Assembly: GCA_020629035.1 (NCBI GenBank)
Contig: JAHDEC010000020.1
Location: forward strand, 1 to 64,000
Length of the DNA stretch: 64,000 nt
Reading direction: 5' to 3'
DNA from: Saprospiraceae bacterium
GTDB taxonomy: Bacteria > Bacteroidota > Bacteroidia > Chitinophagales > Saprospiraceae
Position numbers and translations under genes: made by a program. The notes below the pieces were generated by a model. It had not been told where the DNA came from. It ran no database searches and saw only the letters and a program-made list of their open reading frames with translations. This document shows, piece after piece, positions 1 through 8,003 of the stretch (its first letter is position 1; the number at the start of each line of letters is the position of its first letter).

Positions 1-39
1 AACATCTTATAAACAGCGTTATGACCATTATACTCTAAT

Positions 40-894
40 CTATGGATTATTCTTTAGAAATGAAATAGGACTCGGAATGGCTTGAATGGATTTTTTGCTT
101 ACGTGAGTGTAAATTTGTGTGGTTGCTGCTGAACTGTGGCCAAGTAAGGTCTGGATATATCTTAAATCTATACCATGTTCAAGTAAATGAGTTGCGTAAG
201 AGTGTCTTAAGCCATGTAACTTTACCTTTTTATGAATTTTTGCTTTCTTTAAAGCTCTCCTGAATACCTTGCCTAAACTACTAGAAGAATAGGGTGCAGG
301 CTCTTCAGCTGTCGAACCATAGCCTTCAAATAAAAACTTATGTGGTCTATATCTTCGATAATATTTTCTCAACTTAATTATTAGTTGATCTGGAAGAGGA
401 ACCATTCTGTCTTTGTATTGTTTGCTACATCTAATATGCAACATATTACGCTGACTATCAATGTCTCTAAGCTCACATCTAAGCAATTCTCCTGATCTTA
501 GTCCACAAGCATAAATGAGTGTCAACATACAATGATGCTTAAAGTTATTCGGAGCCTCTATCAATCTTGCCGCCTCTTCCAAGCTCAGTATTGCTGGCAA
601 TGGCCTTATTTTTCTTGGTCGCTCTATGTAATAAAATTCTCTTGACTTATTTAGCACTTTCTCTAAGTAAAATTTAATAGCGTTTATGGTGAGGTTAATA
701 GTAGCATTTGTATGCTCAGAAATCACTAAATGGTTTAGGTAATCAAGTATATCCTCTCTATCAAATTCAGGTTTACTGTATTCACTGCCTAAGAATGATT
801 TTAATGAACTGAGATAAGCTTTTTTGGTATTATCAGCGTAATTCATCACATTTAAATGACGCTTTATTAAGGTTATTTGATCGTTTATGTTCAT
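40..894 (-). CDS. Tyrosine recombinase / phage-type integrase
   Basis: Site-specific DNA recombinase of the tyrosine (XerC/D, lambda Int) family. An N-terminal SAM-like core-binding domain covers about residues 10-95. The catalytic domain has the full active-site set: Arg133 (CGLRSGEL), a beta-hairpin Lys near 161, His227 and Arg230 (HGLRHS), His253 (LLGH) and nucleophile Tyr262 (IYTHV). I chose the ATG at 894; a TTG at 918 would add eight residues. It lacks the extra insertion that marks integron IntI proteins, so it is more likely an island integrase or stand-alone Xer-like enzyme. It points away from a run of plus-strand accessory genes, and a strong inverted repeat lies just upstream. Family certain; substrate unknown. 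Confidence 0.93.
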   Translation of the reverse strand: MNINDQITLIKRHLNVMNYADNTKKAYLSSLKSFLGSEYSKPEFDREDILDYLNHLVISEHTNATINLTINAIKFYLEKVLNKSREFYYIERPRKIRPLPAILSLEEAARLIEAPNNFKHHCMLTLIYACGLRSGELLRCELRDIDSQRNMLHIRCSKQYKDRMVPLPDQLIIKLRKYYRRYRPHKFLFEGYGSTAEEPAPYSSSSLGKVFRRALKKAKIHKKVKLHGLRHSYATHLLEHGIDLRYIQTLLGHSSAATTQIYTHVSKKSIQAIPSPISFLKNNP

Positions 895-1244
895 GGTTGC
901 AAAATAGCTGTTTATCAAACTATTTTCAGGGAGATGGCCTTAATAAACGTATATTAACCGTTAATAGATTTCATAGTGGTTATTAACGGTTAAAAACGAT
1001 TAGGCTTAATTTATTAAATCACCACTTGGCTTAAAAAGCCTCCAAATTTGCTATCAGCTATTCTTTATTTTGGAAAGAAACTCAGGGATTCTGAAAAGAG
1101 ATTTTAATATAAATTGACTATCAACTAAGTCTAAAATTTTGTAATTTCATATTGGATATTTGTTCTTTTGCATAGTCAAAAAACATGTATTAAAGAATAT
1201 TCTTACCACCAGCTCCACATTAAAAATTCATAAAACTTTACACT
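895..1244. other. Intergenic region upstream of the integrase
   Basis: About 350 bases without a gene between the divergent integrase and zinc-ribbon gene. It contains the perfect inverted repeat at 954-993 and a short hairpin GGCTT-AAA-AAGCC at 1028-1040. Promoters for both flanking genes should lie here, but I could not pick a convincing TAnnTTTG box. Confidence 0.5.
954..993. repeat. 13-bp perfect inverted repeat next to integrase
   Basis: Arms TTAACCGTTAATA (954-966) and TATTAACGGTTAA (981-993) are exact reverse complements, separated by 14 bases. Each arm is itself nearly palindromic around TTAAC/GTTAA. The position about 60 bases upstream of the integrase start and the geometry (two half-sites with a short spacer) suit a recombinase crossover site or a self-repression operator. 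Which of these it is cannot be decided from sequence. Confidence 0.7.
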
Positions 1245-1601
1245 ATGAAAAGGAGTTGCATAGTTTGCTCTAAATCTTTAATTGGAAGATCTGATAAAAT
1301 TTATTGTACAGCAGACTGCAAATCATACTATCACCACCAACTAAAAAAAGCTACAAAAAGAGCTACAATAAATATTGATAAAATCTTACACCATAATAGA
1401 TCTACTTTACTAGAAATTATGGGGAAAAATCGATACTCGTTTTCTATATCAAAAATGGCATTGGACAAGAAAAACTTCAATTACACCTATGTAACTGGTT
1501 ATCACATAAATTCAAAGAATAAACTGATAAACCATGTCTATGACTTTAGTTATATAATCTTTAGTGATCAAAAAGTGCAAATTTGGCGTAAAAGAGAATA
1601 A
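1245..1601 (+). CDS. Small zinc-ribbon protein of unknown function
   Basis: 118-residue basic protein. The N-terminus carries two cysteine pairs (CIVC at residues 5-8, then C21 and C25 within YCTADCKSYYHH) that look like a treble-clef or zinc-ribbon knuckle. The rest is Lys/Asn-rich with predicted alpha-beta content and no signal peptide or membrane segment, so it should be cytoplasmic. Similar short 'C-x2-C ... C-x3-C' proteins are common hypotheticals in Bacteroidota. It lies downstream of and divergent from the integrase, which suggests accessory DNA. DNA or RNA binding is possible but not shown. Confidence 0.75.
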   Translation: MKRSCIVCSKSLIGRSDKIYCTADCKSYYHHQLKKATKRATINIDKILHHNRSTLLEIMGKNRYSFSISKMALDKKNFNYTYVTGYHINSKNKLINHVYDFSYIIFSDQKVQIWRKRE

Positions 1602-1941
1602 GCTTCTATCTAACTAGCCGCCAAGTTTATCAACTTTATCAATCTCGCTAAATTTATAGGATTGCATAGATAATTAGATAGGACCCTTTCGATAGCTGGT
1701 TTGCATTATCAATTTAAACTCAAATATAAAATATCGAACTTTTTGCAGAACTAATCAAGACGACTAAACTACGTGTAGCTTAGTGATCTTAATAAAGGAG
1801 ACCTTGCTTATTTTTTGTAAAACATCCATAAAAAGAAACTAACTAATTACTCAAATTATTCAATGGGAAATATGGATATTTTGTACCTTTTAAACTAAAC
1901 TTATAAATGAAAATCACAGATTTTATAAAAACTGTCGCAAC
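1602..1941. other. Gene-free AT-rich region
   Basis: 340 bases with no supportable gene. It holds an imperfect 20-bp palindrome at 1764-1783 (CTAA-a-CTACGTGTAG-c-TTAG) and, at 1884-1891, TACCTTTT, one mismatch from the phylum -7 box, 50 bases ahead of the esterase start. No attC-like or tRNA structure was seen. Confidence 0.4.
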
Positions 1942-2763
1942 ATGAGACCTTTATTTTTATTCTCCTCCCTTTTGTTAGCTTTTAATTTATCTGGACAAGA
2001 AACAAGTAAGACGTTTTACTCGAAGATCCTAGAACATGATGTAAATATCCTAAAAGCAAACATTGGAACTTTTGATAATAGCGATACAATCAATGTTTTA
2101 CTTCTCTTAGATGGAGATGAGTATTTTGGCTTTGCCCATGATATTTTATCATTATATATAGGTGATGAAAAAATAAAGCCTACAATACTGATTGGACTGC
2201 CAAGTACTGTGCAAAGTCGCTGGAAATACTACACACCAACTAATGCAGCGCCTTATGATAATAGTAGTGAAGAAGAGCTTAAACTATTTAAGGAGTCAGG
2301 CAAACTCAATAATTACCAAAAATTTATTGAAGAGGAATTGTTGCCAAGTATTGAACAAGCTGTAAATCCTAAGGTAATACAACGTACGCTGTTTGGACAT
2401 TCAATGGGTGGATTAGGGGCTGTCAGTATGTTCGTTAGACAAACATCTATATTTGAGAACTGGATAATTGCAAGTCCAAGCTTACTATGGGACAATCATT
2501 ATTTACTAGAAGTTTTAGATAAAGCGCAAAATGAAAATAAAACAAAATATACATTTAAAAGTATGTACATCACCACTGCAGAAAATGATATTGAATATTA
2601 TCAAGATAATGTCGATTACTTTATAGAATATATGAGCCAACTCACACAAAGTGAATCAACACTCATTAGTAGGAAAATTTATGAAAACGAGTCACATTAC
2701 ACCGTTGGACTAAAAAGCCTTTTTGATGGCATTTATTTAATATTAGCCACAGAGAATCAATGA
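1942..2763 (+). CDS. Secreted alpha/beta-hydrolase esterase (esterase D / Fes-IroE-like)
   Basis: Serine hydrolase of the putative esterase family (PF00756 type). A signal peptide of about 18 residues (MRPLFLFSSLLLAFNLSGQ) sends it to the periplasm or outside. The nucleophile elbow GHSMGG gives Ser154; an acidic residue around END (about residue 213) and His about 250 (ESHYTV) would complete the triad. The LLLLDGDEYF segment is the usual beta strand before the oxyanion region. Length 273 is normal for the family, which hydrolyses siderophore trilactones, acyl-glutathione or carbohydrate esters; the substrate is not evident. It stands as a single gene between hypotheticals. Confidence 0.85.
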   Translation: MRPLFLFSSLLLAFNLSGQETSKTFYSKILEHDVNILKANIGTFDNSDTINVLLLLDGDEYFGFAHDILSLYIGDEKIKPTILIGLPSTVQSRWKYYTPTNAAPYDNSSEEELKLFKESGKLNNYQKFIEEELLPSIEQAVNPKVIQRTLFGHSMGGLGAVSMFVRQTSIFENWIIASPSLLWDNHYLLEVLDKAQNENKTKYTFKSMYITTAENDIEYYQDNVDYFIEYMSQLTQSESTLISRKIYENESHYTVGLKSLFDGIYLILATENQ

Positions 2764-2856
2764 TTTAAAATCAATAGAGATAAATATATCTACTATAATT
2801 ACCAAAGAACTTCTCTTTCATTTTGAATATAATTACCTTAATTAGCAAAGCATTTT

Positions 2857-3363
2857 ATGAATATTGATCAGTTTAAATCGAAATTAAAAGCAAATGGGAT
2901 TGAATTAATAGTTAAGGATGAGAACTTGACCTTCCATCCCATTAAAAAAAGCCCAACTAAGTATCTCATCATCACCTTATTATCCTTGCCTTCTTTTTTG
3001 ATAGTCATTTTTTTCACAGGCCTCTCATTGATTGGTTTAATTGTACTGGGAGCAGGAATCTCTTGCTTTTATAACGGATACAAATCAAGAAATGAAGTTT
3101 TAGCATTTAATGCCTCATCTTTTGAAATAACTGATTCAGAAGTAGTACTCCAAGAAACTACTATACCGCTTGGAAAAATTACAAATATTATGGCTGGCAG
3201 ATCCACCAATCCCTTATTTCCCAATATTAGTATCAAGCTCATTGCTGAAAATGGAGCCCACGAAGCAATCAAGATTTCGAGGAAACAAAGTAAGTATCTC
3301 AATGAAGATAAATATGATATTGTAAATGGCTTGAAAGAATTAATTATGAAGCCAGGCAATTGA
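2857..3363 (+). CDS. Two-helix membrane protein of unknown function
   Basis: 168 residues. Residues about 35-55 (YLIITLLSLPSFLIVIFF) and 57-73 form two hydrophobic helices, leaving a short N-terminal and a soluble C-terminal part of about 95 residues rich in beta strands (FEITDSEVVLQETTIPLGKI). The layout resembles PH-like membrane-anchored domains such as the bPH families, but I do not recognise it securely. No signal peptide. It lies 93 bases after the esterase on the same strand and 92 bases before the Crp-like gene. Confidence 0.65.
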   Translation: MNIDQFKSKLKANGIELIVKDENLTFHPIKKSPTKYLIITLLSLPSFLIVIFFTGLSLIGLIVLGAGISCFYNGYKSRNEVLAFNASSFEITDSEVVLQETTIPLGKITNIMAGRSTNPLFPNISIKLIAENGAHEAIKISRKQSKYLNEDKYDIVNGLKELIMKPGN

Positions 3364-3455
3364 TTTTTCAAAAAGCTAGCCTGAAAATCAGCAGGTAATA
3401 CATTTACTCAAAGACTTAATAGGGTAGTCATTATTCAGTAAAGAAAAAATAAGAT

Positions 3456-4019
3456 TTGAAAGTAATCAGAAATTTTGTAGAGCAATATGTAAAAATTCCA
3501 GATGAGGACTGGCATAAAATTTCAGCTGAGTTTACAAGAAAAGAACTACCTAAAAAGTACAATATTCTAGAAGAAGGTAAAATTTGCAAAAGCTTGTATT
3601 TTTTAGAAAGTGGACTTCTTAGATATTTTACATTAAAAGATGGACTGGAGCACACAAAATTTTTCACCATTGCACCGTACTGTTTTACTTCACAGGCAAG
3701 TTTTAATAGCAGAAAACCTGCAAACGAAACCATTCAAACTATTGAATCCTCAGTTATTTGGGAAACCTCATTTCTTCAAAATGAAGCATTATTGGAACTC
3801 AAATCTTGGAATATCTTCGCACGTAAAATAACACAAGAAGTTCAGTTTTTTACTGAGGAGATCTTAGAGGAGTTACAAACCGAAACGGCAGAAAATAGAT
3901 ACCTAAAGTTATTGAACAATCAACCAGAATTGCTTCAAAGAATACCCTTAAAATACCTTGCATCCTTTTATGGTGTTGCACCTCAATCTTTAAGTCGAAT
4001 TCGTAAGAAGTTAACATAG
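3456..4019 (+). CDS. Crp/Fnr-family transcriptional regulator
   Basis: 187-residue regulator. An N-terminal cyclic-nucleotide-binding-like beta roll (about 20-115, with the KYNILEEGKICKSLYFLESGL stretch as its landmark) is followed by a long helix and a short C-terminal helix-turn-helix (IPLKYLASFYGVAPQSLSRI). This compact version is common in Bacteroidota and usually lacks the Arg/Ser residues that bind cAMP, so the ligand is unknown. The start is TTG; no in-frame upstream ATG is seen. Only 5-50 bases separate it from the SRPBCC gene, so it probably heads a three-gene operon and controls it. Confidence 0.85.
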   Translation: MKVIRNFVEQYVKIPDEDWHKISAEFTRKELPKKYNILEEGKICKSLYFLESGLLRYFTLKDGLEHTKFFTIAPYCFTSQASFNSRKPANETIQTIESSVIWETSFLQNEALLELKSWNIFARKITQEVQFFTEEILEELQTETAENRYLKLLNNQPELLQRIPLKYLASFYGVAPQSLSRIRKKLT

Positions 4020-4069
4020 GTGCAGTGGATTATAAAAACCATATACGATTTTTGTTGTCAAAATCTAAT

Positions 4070-4513
4070 ATGAGTTTTTTAAACAAACATCAAACAAATT
4101 ATCATTTCAAACATTCAATCTTAGTTAATAATTCCAAAGAAAAAATATGGAACTATTTGATTGATGTGAGTAGGTGGAAAGAATGGGACAGTGAACTTAA
4201 TCATGCCGAAATTTCTGGAAGTTTTGTTACAGGGACAAGTGGCATTTTGGTGCCTAAAAAAGGTCCAAAATTAAAGTTTTATCTAAGTGAAATTATACCC
4301 AATAAATCCTACACCTTTGTAACTAAAATGCCAGTTGGCGCATTAGTTATACAGAGAATACTTGAAGAAAATGAACAACAAATTAGGTTTACGGACAACA
4401 TACAATTTACAGGCTTTTTAAAGCGTACTTTTGGAATTTTGCTCGGTAAAGGTTTTAGAGCTGTGTTGCCAAAAGTGATGCAGCAATTTAGTGAACTTGC
4501 AGAAAAAGAATAA
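4070..4513 (+). CDS. SRPBCC (START-like) ligand-binding protein
   Basis: Cytoplasmic hydrophobic-ligand-binding fold (polyketide cyclase/START superfamily). The hallmark pattern is 'I..S.EKIWNYLIDVSRWKEWD' early, a central beta sheet, and a long C-terminal helix (RAVLPKVMQQFSELAEKE). I prefer the ATG at 4070, which places the first beta strand at the normal distance; a GTG at 4025 would add 15 residues and leave only 5 bases to the regulator. It sits between the Crp-like regulator and a small membrane protein. Ligand unknown. Confidence 0.78.
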   Translation: MSFLNKHQTNYHFKHSILVNNSKEKIWNYLIDVSRWKEWDSELNHAEISGSFVTGTSGILVPKKGPKLKFYLSEIIPNKSYTFVTKMPVGALVIQRILEENEQQIRFTDNIQFTGFLKRTFGILLGKGFRAVLPKVMQQFSELAEKE

Positions 4514-4523
4514 ACTAGCAACT

Positions 4524-4895
4524 ATGATTGGATTGAAAATTATATACCTAATGAACGTTTTTGTGGCAGGTCAAATAGCATTTTCCGCCCTCTTAAATCC
4601 TCAAAACTCTGCAATAACAACCTTTGGAAATGCATACGAACCAACGGAAATTATCCGCTTAGTTGGCTGCTTTTGGTTAGCTATTGCCGTTGTATCAGTA
4701 TTAGGACTTTGGAAGCCAATTACTTTTGCCCCAGTCTTACTCATCCAACTCATTTATAAGGGGACCTGGCTTCTTATCGTTGCTCTTCCTGCTTTTCGAT
4801 CGGGTGCAGCATACCCTAAGATTATGGCAATGTTTTTTATAGTTTGGGTTTGTGTACTTCCATTTTTAATTCCTTGGAAAGAATGGCTACATTGA
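4524..4895 (+). CDS. Four-helix integral membrane protein
   Basis: 123 residues and almost entirely hydrophobic, with about four membrane helices (GLKIIYLMNVFVAGQIAFSAL; RLVGCFWLAIAVVSVLGLW; VLLIQLIYKGTWLLIVALP; IMAMFFIVWVCVLPFLIPW). The size and helix spacing recall DoxX-like or DUF-type small membrane proteins, but I see no diagnostic motif. The ATG at 4524 is preferred over a GTG at 4491 that would overlap the previous gene. It is the last gene of the regulator-SRPBCC-membrane operon. Confidence 0.7.
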   Translation: MIGLKIIYLMNVFVAGQIAFSALLNPQNSAITTFGNAYEPTEIIRLVGCFWLAIAVVSVLGLWKPITFAPVLLIQLIYKGTWLLIVALPAFRSGAAYPKIMAMFFIVWVCVLPFLIPWKEWLH

Positions 4896-5031
4896 AAATT
4901 AAAATACAGATCCGAGTAGGATTTATAAAACCTTAGGACACTGCTTCTGCTGTTTTATTTTAGATAACTACAACCGAAATCTAAACCAATAGCACAAAGA
5001 GAAATTACTTAATTAAGTCTATCATTATGTC

Positions 5032-5595
5032 ATGAAAACAAATATGTTACCTATCTATCTAATAGCGCTTTTCCTTTGTTTAGCCTGTAATCAAGAAAAA
5101 GTACACAAACTCCCTTCAAACAACATTGAACACAACTCTAATAAACAAGACAAACAGTTAGAAATAGTTAAACACTCAAAAGACGAATTAGGAAACAAGG
5201 CTTATTCTGATTCTATGGTTCAAGCCCTCATTAATGAAGCTAAACCAGAAAAACATGAACCGATAGATACTATACAAATTCTGCAATCCTTAGATCTGAC
5301 AAATCAAAAAATAATTGGACAATATGATTTTAACCTAGATAGTATCCATAAATATGAAGATAAACTGAGCTTACTTAAACCGACTGAGCAGCGTCTATTT
5401 GGAGCTGAGTATATTTTTGCCTGCCCAAAAGAAGATAGTTTGTTTAACTATTTGGTAGTGTACAATCAAGATATGGAATCACACTTTTCGCCTAGCTTTC
5501 ACCTGATAGCAATTAATAAAAACAAGCATACTTTTTCAAGTTTATTACTTGCAGAATATTATGCAAACGAGCAAGGAACTAAAACAATAGCATAA
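5032..5595 (+). CDS. Lipoprotein of unknown function, apparently truncated by an in-frame TAA
   Basis: 187 residues with a lipoprotein signal (LCLAC lipobox, Cys about residue 19), a low-complexity Lys/Asn/Ser linker and a C-terminal domain starting about residue 80. The reading frame ends at TAA 5593-5595, yet the same frame stays open for 49 more codons to TAG at 5743-5745 and encodes protein-like sequence (SLLVLDEQISLSVEGTF). A beta-rich C-terminal end has therefore probably been lost to a nonsense mutation, although readthrough or a base-call error could also explain it. Function unknown. Confidence 0.65.
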   Translation: MKTNMLPIYLIALFLCLACNQEKVHKLPSNNIEHNSNKQDKQLEIVKHSKDELGNKAYSDSMVQALINEAKPEKHEPIDTIQILQSLDLTNQKIIGQYDFNLDSIHKYEDKLSLLKPTEQRLFGAEYIFACPKEDSLFNYLVVYNQDMESHFSPSFHLIAINKNKHTFSSLLLAEYYANEQGTKTIA

Positions 5596-5752
5596 CGATT
5601 GCTAAATGGTCGAAACATTGAACAAAAAACAACTATTTACCAGTCTTTTATCCATGGCATAGGTAAAGTGGATTCCTTACTTGTTTTAGATGAACAAATA
5701 AGCTTGTCAGTAGAAGGCACATTTACCAGAAACCCTAATCCTTAGTTAATCA

Positions 5753-7042
5753 CTATTTTTTTTCAAGTAGATTGTAGTCTACCTCTATATTAATCCAATC
5801 TTTTAAAACCTCTTGTAATTCGGCTTTCTGTGCTTCATCAAGGTTTTTAATTCTTGCCTGCCCATGATCCGTTTTCTCCAAGTCTAAACTGAGTGCTTTG
5901 CGTTTTTTATTGGGTTGAACTCTGGTCGCAGACCATGTGTCCCATAGACCGTTTATATAAATAAAATAATCCCCAGATTTATCTAACCAAGCCATAACTT
6001 GCTCATTAAGACTGACATCATAATTGTACGCGACTCCCTTTGGAGGAAATGAAGCATTTGGATTGTTGCTCAGCACTTTTAAATAATCTTTAAACTTCTC
6101 CGTCTCAAAACCATAATATCCCATCTCAAGGGATGCTTGATGATAATGCGGTGCAAAAAGAGTCATGGAAGCATCACCGTAAAACTCAAGGCCTACAATA
6201 TCCACAAATGACTGAATGTAATCATCCAGCACATCACTGGTAGGAAGATCCTCACACTTGCTTCCCCATTGCCAAAACGAAAATGGATACTCCAATACTG
6301 CATATTCAAAAGCCTTTTCTAGGGAATGATCAAGGTATTTAAAAGTTAGCCCCTGGCCTTTGGCAAACCATTTAAGTCTGGCTAATACTTCCTCACGATT
6401 TTTTAATAAATAAAACTGGACATTTTCTATTTTCTGGCGACAATCATCGGTACCTACAGTATCTAAAAAATCATAAATCCTGGTATCCTCCATATTGTAG
6501 TTTAATGGAGCTACATAAGGAATAGAAACATCCACATCAAGCGGGTAGAAGTAGCGATAAAAGATGGTTGTTTGACCTCCTTTTGAAATGCCAGTGCTTA
6601 TCCATTTGCCTTTGTAAATTTGCTTGAAAAGCTGATTTATATGATGTAAATCTGCAGTGGCTTGCTTTAAATTTAAATAAGTCCAATCTAAAGAATCGGG
6701 TCTTGAAGTACCAAAATATCGATGCTCGATATTTATATAATTTGCATCGCTTATCATAGCTACCTCATTAGGACGGTCGCTCACATAATAGCCATTTGTA
6801 TTCATCACCGTAGGCCTATCATATCCCTTGTGCGTAAAAATGACTCGCTGATAAAAGTGCCCCTTGGATTCATCCCAATGATCTAAAGCTTGCTTTATGT
6901 CGAGTTGGTATTTGTCGGTCGTACCCTCAATCTTCTCAAACCGAACACCTTCTAAATCAAATAATAAATCTTGGATATCCTGAGCAGTTAAGCCAGTTAA
7001 AAAAAGAAAAAAGACAGGTATAAGCGCTAAATGTTTTTTCAT
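5753..7042 (-). CDS. Secreted serine peptidase, S28/S37-like prolyl tripeptidyl aminopeptidase type
   Basis: 429 residues with a signal peptide (MKKHLALIPVFFLFLTGLTAQ). The motif NIEHRYFGTSRP and the nucleophile elbow GISKGGQT (Ser153) match the S28/S37 alpha/beta-hydrolase peptidases. A late Asp (NGLWDTWSA, about 365) and His (DHGQARI, about 395) supply the rest of the triad. This family releases di- or tripeptides, often after proline, from the N-terminus. It is expressed after the upstream glycosyltransferase gene, whose stop codon overlaps this start (ATGA). It likely serves extracellular peptide feeding. Confidence 0.82.
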   Translation of the reverse strand: MKKHLALIPVFFLFLTGLTAQDIQDLLFDLEGVRFEKIEGTTDKYQLDIKQALDHWDESKGHFYQRVIFTHKGYDRPTVMNTNGYYVSDRPNEVAMISDANYINIEHRYFGTSRPDSLDWTYLNLKQATADLHHINQLFKQIYKGKWISTGISKGGQTTIFYRYFYPLDVDVSIPYVAPLNYNMEDTRIYDFLDTVGTDDCRQKIENVQFYLLKNREEVLARLKWFAKGQGLTFKYLDHSLEKAFEYAVLEYPFSFWQWGSKCEDLPTSDVLDDYIQSFVDIVGLEFYGDASMTLFAPHYHQASLEMGYYGFETEKFKDYLKVLSNNPNASFPPKGVAYNYDVSLNEQVMAWLDKSGDYFIYINGLWDTWSATRVQPNKKRKALSLDLEKTDHGQARIKNLDEAQKAELQEVLKDWINIEVDYNLLEKK

Positions 7043-7923
7043 GAAACTTCGTTTAAATAATGGTATAATTTATAGGCATCTAAATGCCACAATGAAGGCT
7101 GATCACTAAGTAAATTTTTTTCATATTTGCCAATGTTGTTAGCAAGGTATTGATGCACCCTAGTGTCCATTTTAAGCTTAACTAAAAATGAATAGATATT
7201 TTGAATTCTGGTGTTATTGATTAAACCTTTCTTTTCGAAATTTAGCAGATTAACAATCGCATTTTTAGCCTTACTCAGAAAAACTTTATTCGTTTCTAAA
7301 CCCAAATGTCTTACTGGATTGTTTATGGATTGGATGGTATAACCCTTAGCCAGCAGTTCTTGAGCCATGACTAAATCCTCATATCCATATCCAGCTAAAG
7401 ATTCATTAAAGGGATGGTCTCGCATTAATTGTTTTCTAACTACAAAATTGTTGGTGTGGAAATATCTGTCTGGATGTTTGTTGCGCTTTCTCACCGAAGC
7501 ACTTTCTCGTTTAATTCCATATAACCAATGTAGATATTTACTTTTTGCTCTGGGTTTTTTAGCTTGATATTCTCTGCCACCATGTATTAGATCATAGGGT
7601 TTTTGAATAGCTTCTACATAGTTTTTAATAAACGATGAATGAATCACTTTTGAGTCGCAGTCTAGATACAAAAGATGATCATATCTAGCCGATTTTGCAA
7701 GCCAATTTCTAATTTTCGACCGACCAATATTTTCCGACAACTCCATGTAGTTTATCTTGAACATGGAAGAAATTATCTTATTCTCTTGTTTAAATTTTTC
7801 TTCAGAAAAATCATCAAAACAAAGAATCTCATAATCGATTTTTAAACGTCTACATTGTTGAAACACGGCTTTAACCAATGGGACAACTTTGTAGTTATGT
7901 ATCGGAATAAGTATAGAGAGCAT
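7039..7923 (-). CDS. Family 2 glycosyltransferase
   Basis: About 294 residues. GT-A fold features include the N-terminal LSILIPIHNY, an acidic nucleotide-sugar site (FDDFSEE), the metal-binding DxD motif LDCDSK, and a later GYGYEDLVMAQ motif where the ED provides the catalytic base. No membrane segment, so it is a cytoplasmic or peripheral enzyme building a surface glycan; donor and acceptor are unknown. The ATG at 7923 starts directly at the fold; an upstream ATG at 7947 adds eight hydrophobic residues. It shares a 4-base overlap with the peptidase gene and is divergent from mqnE. Confidence 0.87.
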   Translation of the reverse strand: MLSILIPIHNYKVVPLVKAVFQQCRRLKIDYEILCFDDFSEEKFKQENKIISSMFKINYMELSENIGRSKIRNWLAKSARYDHLLYLDCDSKVIHSSFIKNYVEAIQKPYDLIHGGREYQAKKPRAKSKYLHWLYGIKRESASVRKRNKHPDRYFHTNNFVVRKQLMRDHPFNESLAGYGYEDLVMAQELLAKGYTIQSINNPVRHLGLETNKVFLSKAKNAIVNLLNFEKKGLINNTRIQNIYSFLVKLKMDTRVHQYLANNIGKYEKNLLSDQPSLWHLDAYKLYHYLNEVS

Positions 7924-8003
7924 CCTCAAATTTACAATTATTAGCATATTTGCAACCCTATCTAAATTCTGATGTTAATTTAGTATAAAATGAATATGCG
8001 ATT

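Noticed and set aside
5593-5595. Stop-codon recoding (readthrough or special amino acid) at the TAA
   Set aside because: TAA is not a known selenocysteine or pyrrolysine codon and no downstream stem-loop was seen; a simple nonsense mutation or base error is more economical.
40-5745. Integron with divergent integrase and cassette array
   Set aside because: The layout (minus-strand integrase, plus-strand small genes) is suggestive, but the integrase lacks the IntI-specific insertion and no repeated attC-like sites with matching core sequences were found between the genes.
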